Assembly (NCBI GenBank): GCA_024694675.1
Contig: JAILJO010000125.1
Location: forward strand, 1 to 55,371
Source of the DNA: Bacteroidales bacterium
Lineage (GTDB): Bacteria > Bacteroidota > Bacteroidia > Bacteroidales > UBA932
Direction: 5' to 3'
DNA length: 55,371 nucleotides
Shown: one piece after another, positions 51,301-55,371 of the stretch
How positions within the stretch are numbered: the stretch's first letter is position 1
Layout: every line of letters starts with the position of its first letter
Program-made: the position numbers and the translations under genes
Notes under the pieces: model-generated
Database searches by the model: none
Told to the model about the DNA's origin: nothing
Seen by the model: only the letters and a program-made list of their open reading frames with translations

Positions 51301-51357
51301 TGCGAGAGCTGTGAGTGACAGCAGGATGCACGCAATAGCCGTTAAGATTTTTTTCAT
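48355..51357 (-). CDS. Multi-SLBB polysaccharide export protein (Wza-like, outer membrane)
   Basis: The 1000-residue protein has a signal peptide (about 1-19), an Ala-rich low-complexity region (about 75-120) and a Poly_export domain (ILGEGDEIHISIFGG, about 180-270). About seven SLBB-type domains follow, each with a FxxxDxxTLxxxIxxAGG element, and a C-terminal hydrophobic helix ends it. Two adjacent SLBB modules (residues about 460-549 and 550-639) are near-identical in protein sequence. It would form the channel for surface polysaccharide together with the Wzz-like partner encoded downstream. Family members have 1-3 SLBB domains in proteobacteria; Bacteroidota often have these long versions. 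Confidence 0.9.
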   Translation of the reverse strand: MKKILTAIACILLSLTALAQSANMLSLARAELAKRGLEENEVRTRLLEEGIDVDTIPPSEYPAYQTRVMEIINKMEAEKATSNAAVIQAAPAADAAVVANAAAGTEIIAAAASSAETPNQLPQTTLGEAAAEEALEHALKENHVSTTAGDDIYGHALFTGTSMDVFRTTDGAQAPETYILGEGDEIHISIFGGSQTEIHQRVAPDGSIQPAGSTKIFLKGMTLAQARKAVIAKLAQHYSFRQDQIAVTITTARTLSVSIYGEVGVQGGFTLSALNTAFNALAAAGGPTAIGSIRNIQRSRAGKTARLDLYKYMKGEIKDVPYDLQNNDVLFVPIAQNIVTIEGAVRRPMRYEMLDGESLKDLIEYAGGLTYNASPDFVQIERRENGELKYLEYELDKTLAGAQKVRLEGGDVIRIKSTNRPMENYVSISGEIYYGGDFDIEKNSSLKGLLDRVQPKYTARTDYVFVERTSPDETVEVFTVPFPGTDGNPDFELQARDKVKVLALDTFKDTWSITVEGDVRDPFTRRFGINDSMTLAQAIEYAGGPRTTARTDYVFVERTKPDETVEVLTVPFPGTDGNPDFKLQTRDVVRVLAQSTYRDTETISVSGQVRNPFTRSFGLNDRMTIGQAIEYAGGLKPTVYPVAFIFRTDVTNPAKKEYIPVSLEKDVDQPLLPGDELRVYDNTTYTNIGEIRVSGAVKNPVSITYDPSVSLHDIITMAGGFTVGASYDKVQVFRMNISKKDAVTFDTINVAVDENYYPVNPNFQLQPYDHVVVRMTPNFTHGRTVEINGRVKYPGVYVIEDGRTQLTEILRMAGGLLDDASPYATLFRTYKGRGNIGVNLDDARRIHVGKNYFDPILMDGDVINVTRLENTVIIRELGTRMAQYTPEEFSSVQKIMIYQGPHSAKWYIDHYAGGLIKTADNYSVTVTMSNSQTEGTKRLLGIPIYPTVQPGSVITVTIDQQKKQKIEKPKEKIDWERLAASTLSTLTSVTSMILLIERLN

Positions 51358-51387
51358 ATCTGGTTTTGTTTATTGTCAATAAGCCTA

Positions 51388-51395
51388 CAAAGATA
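51388..51395 (-). promoter_or_regulatory. -7 box (TATCTTTG) of the polysaccharide export operon
   Basis: TATCTTTG on the minus strand lies 30 bases before the ATG at 51357 and just downstream of the terminator of the preceding unit, as expected for a new transcription unit. Confidence 0.55.
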
Positions 51396-51417
51396 CTACT
51401 TTTTCATTAAAAATGAA

Positions 51418-51446
51418 ACCGGGACGCCCAAAAGGGGCATCCCGGT
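51418..51446 (-). terminator. Terminator of the GH109/kinase operon
   Basis: On the minus strand ACCGGGATGCCCC and GGGCGTCCCGGT pair with one G-T pair and one unpaired base around a TTTT loop. An interrupted T-run follows (TTCATTTTT). It lies 22 bases after the GH109-like stop. Confidence 0.85.
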
Positions 51447-51468
51447 CATATTTCCAAGGTTGGAAAAC

Positions 51469-52839
51469 TTACTTTGCAAAGGCGTAGCTGAAGCCGTCTA
51501 TCTTGTTCCATGCTCCGCGGGTGAAGTCGGGGACTTCCACCGGTGCGCAGCCGTTCTCAAGGGAAATCCTGGAGAGCTCAGTAAGGCAGCACCATTCCGC
51601 CAGGTCATAGACGTCCTCGTCCATGGGGAGGCCGTTGTTAAGGCAGTAGACAAGGCGGTAGTCCATGATGAAGTCCATTCCGCCGTGACCGCCGACTTCC
51701 TGGGCAAGGGCCTTGAGCTCAGGAGTCATGATGGGGTTGGGATACTTTGCCATGAGGGCCTCAAGCTCCTCTCCGGTGTATACTTTTTCAAAGTCCAGAT
51801 CCTGGTAATTCACTTCTTCGGGCATCTCTGCACGGAGGCAGACCTCCTCCACGGGATACTTGCCGGCGTAGCCGTCAGTTCCCACAAGCTGGTACATGCG
51901 GTCATAAGGCCTTGGGGTCATGACATCGTGCTCGATGAGTATGGTTTTTCCCTTGGCGGTACGGATCATGGTCATGGTGACATCGCCGTTCTGGAAGTCC
52001 GTGCAGGGCTTGCCGGTGCGGCTTTCCACCAACTTGGGACCGTTGAATGGATTGGTGTCCATGGAGACGAGGGTCTCGAAGCGGTCTCCGCGATGGATGT
52101 TCAGGGCCTGGGCCACGGGGCCTAAGCCATGGGTGGGATAGAGGTCTCCGCGGTGCTCCTGGTTGAAGTCCAGGCGCCAGTTGTTGCGGTAGCCGTCCCA
52201 GAAGGGATCAAGGTTGTGGTTGTATGAGCCCTCGGCGTGAATGATTTCGCCGAAAACGCCGGCCTGGGCCATTGCAAGGGCGGTGAGCTCGAAGAAGTCG
52301 TAGCAGCAGTTCTCAAGGATAATGCAGTGCTGGCGGGTGCGCTCAGAGGTGTTCACCAGGTCCCAGCAAGCCTGAAGGGTTTCTGCCGATGGTACCTCTA
52401 CGGCAACATGCTTGCCGTGCTCCATGGCATAGAGCGCCACGGGAACGTGGTGGATCCAGTCCGTGCAGATGTATACGAGGTCCACATCAGGGTCTTCGCA
52501 GAGCTGCTTGTAAATCTGGTCGTCGCCGGCGTAAATCTTGGCGGTCTGGCCGCGCTCCTCAAGGACCTTGAGGTTCTTTTCCGCACGGTCCGGCTCAATG
52601 TCGCAGATGGCGGCCACATGGCAGCCGGGAACGTATGTGAGGCGGTGGACTGCACCTGAACCGCGGTCTCCGAGGCCAACCACGCCGATTCCAACATCGG
52701 CAATGGGTTCAGCGGCGAACTGAAGCATGTCCTCCTGTCCTGCCGGACGCGGGGGAACCTTGGTCTTGATGACGGCCTGCTTGGGGCAGCAGGCGAAAAG
52801 GACGGCCGCAAAGGCCAGTATGGTCAGAATCTTTTTCAT
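51469..52839 (-). CDS. GH109-like Gfo/Idh/MocA-fold lipoprotein (candidate alpha-N-acetylgalactosaminidase)
   Basis: The 456-residue protein has a lipoprotein signal (lipobox near LFAC), then a Rossmann NAD-binding motif (VGIGVVGLGDRGSGAV, about 48-62), ICTDWIHHVPVALYAMEHGKH and AVEVPSAETL. The GH109-type blocks ILENCCYDFFEL, AEGSYNHNLDPFWDGY and YPTHGLGPVAQ (His237) follow. GH109 enzymes cleave alpha-GalNAc by an NAD-dependent redox-assisted mechanism. The signal peptide puts it in the envelope. It is translated with an ATGA overlap after a sugar-kinase-like gene. Related Gfo/Idh/MocA proteins with other substrates remain possible. Confidence 0.82.
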   Translation of the reverse strand: MKKILTILAFAAVLFACCPKQAVIKTKVPPRPAGQEDMLQFAAEPIADVGIGVVGLGDRGSGAVHRLTYVPGCHVAAICDIEPDRAEKNLKVLEERGQTAKIYAGDDQIYKQLCEDPDVDLVYICTDWIHHVPVALYAMEHGKHVAVEVPSAETLQACWDLVNTSERTRQHCIILENCCYDFFELTALAMAQAGVFGEIIHAEGSYNHNLDPFWDGYRNNWRLDFNQEHRGDLYPTHGLGPVAQALNIHRGDRFETLVSMDTNPFNGPKLVESRTGKPCTDFQNGDVTMTMIRTAKGKTILIEHDVMTPRPYDRMYQLVGTDGYAGKYPVEEVCLRAEMPEEVNYQDLDFEKVYTGEELEALMAKYPNPIMTPELKALAQEVGGHGGMDFIMDYRLVYCLNNGLPMDEDVYDLAEWCCLTELSRISLENGCAPVEVPDFTRGAWNKIDGFSYAFAK

Positions 52840-53921
52840 AACGACGCTATATACTTTTTCATGTAATCCATGTTGGCAAGCACGCTGTGGAACAGGGCCA
52901 TCTGGTTGCGGGTGCGTACCAGGTTGTGCTCCGGGTACTTGATCTTGTAGTAGGTGTCACCGTTCAGATAGTCCGCGAAGAAACGGACGGCCTGCATGAA
53001 GGGGAACAGCAGGGTACCGTAGGGGAGATTGTCCTTCTCCACGGGGGTCAGGAATGCCGATGCCTCCTTGACGTAACCCTTTGCGAAGGCCTCGAAAATC
53101 TCTTTCCTGAAGGCGACTTTTTCAATTGCGGGATCGTCCTCTGCCACGGCGTTGGCGGCGGTGCGGAGGAAGTCTCCGAAGTCAGAGAAGACGAAGCTGG
53201 GCATGACTGTGTCAAGGTCTATGACACAGAGGACACGGCCTTCCGCGTCGAACATCATGTTGTTGACCTTGGTGTCGCAGTGGCAGATGCGCTTGGGAAG
53301 CTTTCCTTCCCTGTGCAGGCGCTCTGCAAGGCACATTTCCTCCATGTGCTCACGCATCTCAGCAAGGATGGACTGGACCTCCGGGTCCTTGAGCCTTCCG
53401 GCCTTGTCCGCGGCCACGGCCTCTTCCAGCTGGCGGGCGCGGAGCTCCATGTTGTGGAAATCCGGGATGGTTTCCCCGAGGGTGTCCGGAATGTCTGCGA
53501 GCTGGGCCTCGAAACGGCCGAAGGCCTCTCCGGCGAAGCAGGAGTACTTGGGGTCTACGGTATCGTATGTGAAGGCGTCCGGGATGAAAACGGAGACTCT
53601 CCAGTATTTTCCATCGTCCAGAAGGTATGTCTTGGGGGAGTCCTTGAGGGGGACGAAACGGAGGACTTTGCGGTCCAGGTCCTTTTCCCCTGCGGCTTCC
53701 AGTTTCCCGCGGATGTGCCTTGTCACAGCCTCAATATTGTGCTGCAGCAGGTCCACGTCCTGGAAAATGGCGTTGTTTATCCTCTGGAGAACGTAATCAG
53801 GGGCGTTGCCCTCTGTTACTGCTTTGTACGTGTCGTTGATAAGGCCGTTGCCAAGAGGTTTCACTTCTTTGATCTTGCCCTCTATGGCAAAACGGTCAAG
53901 GATGGATTCAAGGTTTCCCAT
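52836..53921 (-). CDS. APH-fold sugar kinase, N-acetylhexosamine 1-kinase (NahK)-like
   Basis: The 361-residue cytoplasmic protein has the phosphotransferase fold: LGNGLINDTYKA (nucleotide loop), YVLQRINNAIFQDV, the catalytic ICHCDTKVNNMMF (Asp216) and metal-binding VIDLDTVMPSFVFSDFGDF (Asp235/Asp237). These are shared with NahK-type kinases that phosphorylate GlcNAc or GalNAc at C1, and with aminoglycoside/choline kinases. The coupling to a GH109-like gene supports N-acetylhexosamine, most simply GalNAc, as substrate. That is inference; Bacteroidota homologues are often left as generic phosphotransferases. Confidence 0.8.
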   Translation of the reverse strand: MGNLESILDRFAIEGKIKEVKPLGNGLINDTYKAVTEGNAPDYVLQRINNAIFQDVDLLQHNIEAVTRHIRGKLEAAGEKDLDRKVLRFVPLKDSPKTYLLDDGKYWRVSVFIPDAFTYDTVDPKYSCFAGEAFGRFEAQLADIPDTLGETIPDFHNMELRARQLEEAVAADKAGRLKDPEVQSILAEMREHMEEMCLAERLHREGKLPKRICHCDTKVNNMMFDAEGRVLCVIDLDTVMPSFVFSDFGDFLRTAANAVAEDDPAIEKVAFRKEIFEAFAKGYVKEASAFLTPVEKDNLPYGTLLFPFMQAVRFFADYLNGDTYYKIKYPEHNLVRTRNQMALFHSVLANMDYMKKYIASL

Positions 53922-53947
53922 TGTGTCTATCTAGTTATAGTTTCCTA

Positions 53948-53955
53948 CAAATATA
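53948..53955 (-). promoter_or_regulatory. -7 box (TATATTTG) of the kinase/GH109 operon
   Basis: TATATTTG on the minus strand lies 26 bases before the ATG at 53921, between the terminator of the CobW unit and the kinase gene. Confidence 0.55.
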
Positions 53956-53956
53956 A

Positions 53957-54001
53957 TAAAAAAACGGACAGATAGTCCTTACAGTCAAGGGATATCCGTC
54001 C
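53957..54001 (-). terminator. Terminator of the CobW-family gene
   Basis: On the minus strand GGACGGATA and TATCTGTCC form a 9-base stem (one G-T pair) with an 18-base loop, followed by G and at least seven T residues. Confidence 0.8.
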
Positions 54002-54026
54002 ATTTGTAGTTGCGGTGTGTTTCGGC

Positions 54027-55175
54027 TTAATCCTCCAGACAGCCGTCCATGAGTTTTGCTATGGCGTCCTTGTCCAGGTTCTGGCCAATGAAGACTATCT
54101 TCTGCATGCGGTCTCCGTAGACCGGATCCCAGTCCCTGCGGAGGTTCTTGTCACGCATCATCATGTCCTGGAGCTCTTCCTCCGGCATTGTAGCGAACCA
54201 GAGGCCGGCTTCGCGGATGGTTTTCTGGCGACCGGCCTGCTCGAAGAGGTAGCACTGGTCAGGTTTGTCGGAGAAGTAGCAGATGCCCTTTGCGCGGATT
54301 ATGTTGGAGGGCCATTTCCGGGCTACCATATCGTCAAACTTGTTGAGCGACATTGCCGGGCGGCGGTTCCAGACGAAGGTGTCGATACCGTATTCCAGGG
54401 CCTCTCCCTCCGCCTCGTGGTCCTCTTCCTCCTCTCCTTCGATGGTGGCTATCCAGGCGGCCGATGTTGCCACCTCGTCAAAGTTGAACATGCCGGTATA
54501 GACCAGTTCCGAAAGGTCAACGTCGCCGTAGTTGCATTCCAGGACGCGGGCGCCGGGGTTGATGGTCTTCACAATGGAGCGGAGCTTTCCCAGTTCATCG
54601 GCAGATACTTCCGCGGCCTTGTTCAGAAGGACGATGTTGCAGAATTCTATCTGTTCGATGACCAGACGCTCCAGGTCTTCGTCGTCAATGTCCTCTTTCT
54701 GGAGGGCGGCGCCGGAGTCGAACTCGTCTTTCATGCGGAGGGCGTCCACCACAGTGCATATGCAGTCCACGTAGGGAATGCTTTTCAGCATATACTGCGG
54801 CCCCAGGATAGGGATGGTGCTGATGGTCTGGGCGATGGGTGCCGGTTCGCAGATACCGCTGGCCTCAATGACGATGTAGTCGAATTTCCGGGCCGATGTA
54901 AGCTCTGCGATCTGCTGGACCAGGTCCATCTTCAGCGTGCAGCAGATGCAACCATTCTGGAGAGCTACCAGGGAGCTGTCCTGCTGACCCACGATTCCGC
55001 CCTGCTCAATAAGGCTGGCGTCAATGTTGACCTCTCCTATGTCGTTCACTATGACGGCGAACTTTATTCCCTTCTCGTTTGCGAGAATGCGGTTCAGCAG
55101 CGTTGTCTTTCCGCTGCCAAGATAGCCGGTGAGAAGAAGCACCGGTATTTCTTTCTTGTCCAGATTAATAGTCAT
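54027..55175 (-). CDS. CobW/COG0523-family GTPase (metallochaperone type)
   Basis: The 382-residue protein has Walker A GYLGSGKTT (about residues 17-25), Walker B-like FDYIVIEASG, the metal-binding CxCC at residues 76-79 (NGCICC), and NKAAEV matching the NKxD guanine motif loosely. A CobW C-terminal domain ends it. A loop of EEEEDHEAE (about 247-257) may bind metal. COG0523 proteins deliver zinc, cobalt or related metals to client enzymes. No metal can be assigned here. It starts 6 bases after the outer-membrane protein gene and is likely co-transcribed with it. Confidence 0.92.
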   Translation of the reverse strand: MTINLDKKEIPVLLLTGYLGSGKTTLLNRILANEKGIKFAVIVNDIGEVNIDASLIEQGGIVGQQDSSLVALQNGCICCTLKMDLVQQIAELTSARKFDYIVIEASGICEPAPIAQTISTIPILGPQYMLKSIPYVDCICTVVDALRMKDEFDSGAALQKEDIDDEDLERLVIEQIEFCNIVLLNKAAEVSADELGKLRSIVKTINPGARVLECNYGDVDLSELVYTGMFNFDEVATSAAWIATIEGEEEEDHEAEGEALEYGIDTFVWNRRPAMSLNKFDDMVARKWPSNIIRAKGICYFSDKPDQCYLFEQAGRQKTIREAGLWFATMPEEELQDMMMRDKNLRRDWDPVYGDRMQKIVFIGQNLDKDAIAKLMDGCLED

Positions 55176-55181
55176 GATTCC

Positions 55182-55371
55182 TTAAAAATTGAATCCAATG
55201 CTTGCGCAGCTGATGTATGAAGACGGCAGAATTGCGAAAGTGGCGTCAATGGTAAAGTCATTGTATCTCCCTCCAAGACCCAGTGAAAAGTGGGAAGGAA
55301 TGACGCACCACTCGCTTGCAAAGCGGTAGCCGGCCCGGATAATAACCATCTGGTCATATGTGAATGAGGCT
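55182..55371 (-). CDS. C-terminal end of an outer-membrane beta-barrel protein (5' part outside window)
   Basis: The minus strand from the right edge reads 62 residues to a TAA at 55182-55184. The strands RAGYRFASEWCVIP, FSLGLGGRYNDFTIDATFAI and the closing SCASIGFNF, with alternating hydrophobic residues and a terminal Phe, indicate an outer-membrane barrel. The pattern resembles PorV/PorQ-type proteins, but the fragment is too short to be sure. Confidence 0.6.
   Translation of the reverse strand, partial: ASFTYDQMVIIRAGYRFASEWCVIPSHFSLGLGGRYNDFTIDATFAILPSSYISCASIGFNF

Noticed and set aside
53957..54001. Possible attachment site or inverted terminal repeat
   Set aside because: The hairpin followed by a T-run directly after the CobW gene is fully explained as a terminator; no integrase or target duplication is present.

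Overview
The window is a contiguous piece of a Bacteroidales-type genome (phylum Bacteroidota). The support is a SusC/SusD pair behind an ECF sigma/FecR pair, fimbrillin-like lipoproteins, a PG0541-type efflux accessory gene, the Bacteroidota RNF gene order, repeated TAnnTTTG -7 promoter boxes, and start codons that mostly lack Shine-Dalgarno sequences. Base composition is moderately GC-rich for the group. A gut or rumen lineage is plausible, but genus cannot be set from the sequence alone. No insertion sequence, phage, integrase or CRISPR array was seen. No gene-free stretch exceeds 300 bases.

Layout. (1) 1-1743: 5' part of pgk (minus strand) and a divergent SAM-dependent RNA methyltransferase. 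(2) 1749-21756: a large polysaccharide-utilisation-like locus on the plus strand. It holds ECF sigma, FecR, SusC with an N-terminal STN domain, SusD, a phosphodiester glycosidase (NAGPA family), two IPT+NHL lipoproteins, an endonuclease/exonuclease/phosphatase (EEP) lipoprotein, a fimbrillin-like+NHL+EEP fusion, a 48-residue peptide gene, a fimbrillin-like+NHL lipoprotein, an SGNH hydrolase, a GH3 glycosidase and a broken organophosphate-antiporter-type MFS gene. (3) 21786-28718: lgt, then a TolC/adaptor/RND efflux operon with its PG0541-family companion. (4) 28759-37956: housekeeping genes (trxA, a beta-barrel protein, polyprenyl synthase, DNA polymerase III delta', ricT, trmB, MerR, Nif3, zinc-ribbon coiled coil, dnaB, DUF3108). 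(5) 37953-43427: RseC-like gene plus rnfBCDGEA. (6) 43478-47226: a histone-H1-like small gene, tRNA-Arg(UCU), a secreted orphan, a Dcu dicarboxylate transporter and a lipoprotein. (7) 47210-55371, minus strand: Wzz-like and SLBB polysaccharide export genes, a GH109-like lipoprotein with an N-acetylhexosamine-kinase-like gene, a CobW-type GTPase and the end of an outer-membrane protein gene.

How the parts fit. The sigma/FecR/STN-SusC trio indicates substrate-induced control of region 2. Its enzymes are unusual for such a locus: there is one GH and no polysaccharide lyase or sulfatase, but a phosphodiester glycosidase, two intact EEP domains, an SGNH esterase and, at the end, a relic of an organophosphate:phosphate antiporter. 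Together these point to a phosphodiester-containing glycoconjugate as substrate; this is inference. Four lipoproteins in the locus carry an NHL beta-propeller, on two different N-terminal stalk types (IPT or fimbrillin-like).

The best candidates for something new are this phosphodiester-directed locus, its tripartite fusion lipoprotein, the small peptide gene inside it, and the small palindromic repeats that extend the 3' ends of rnfC and rnfG.
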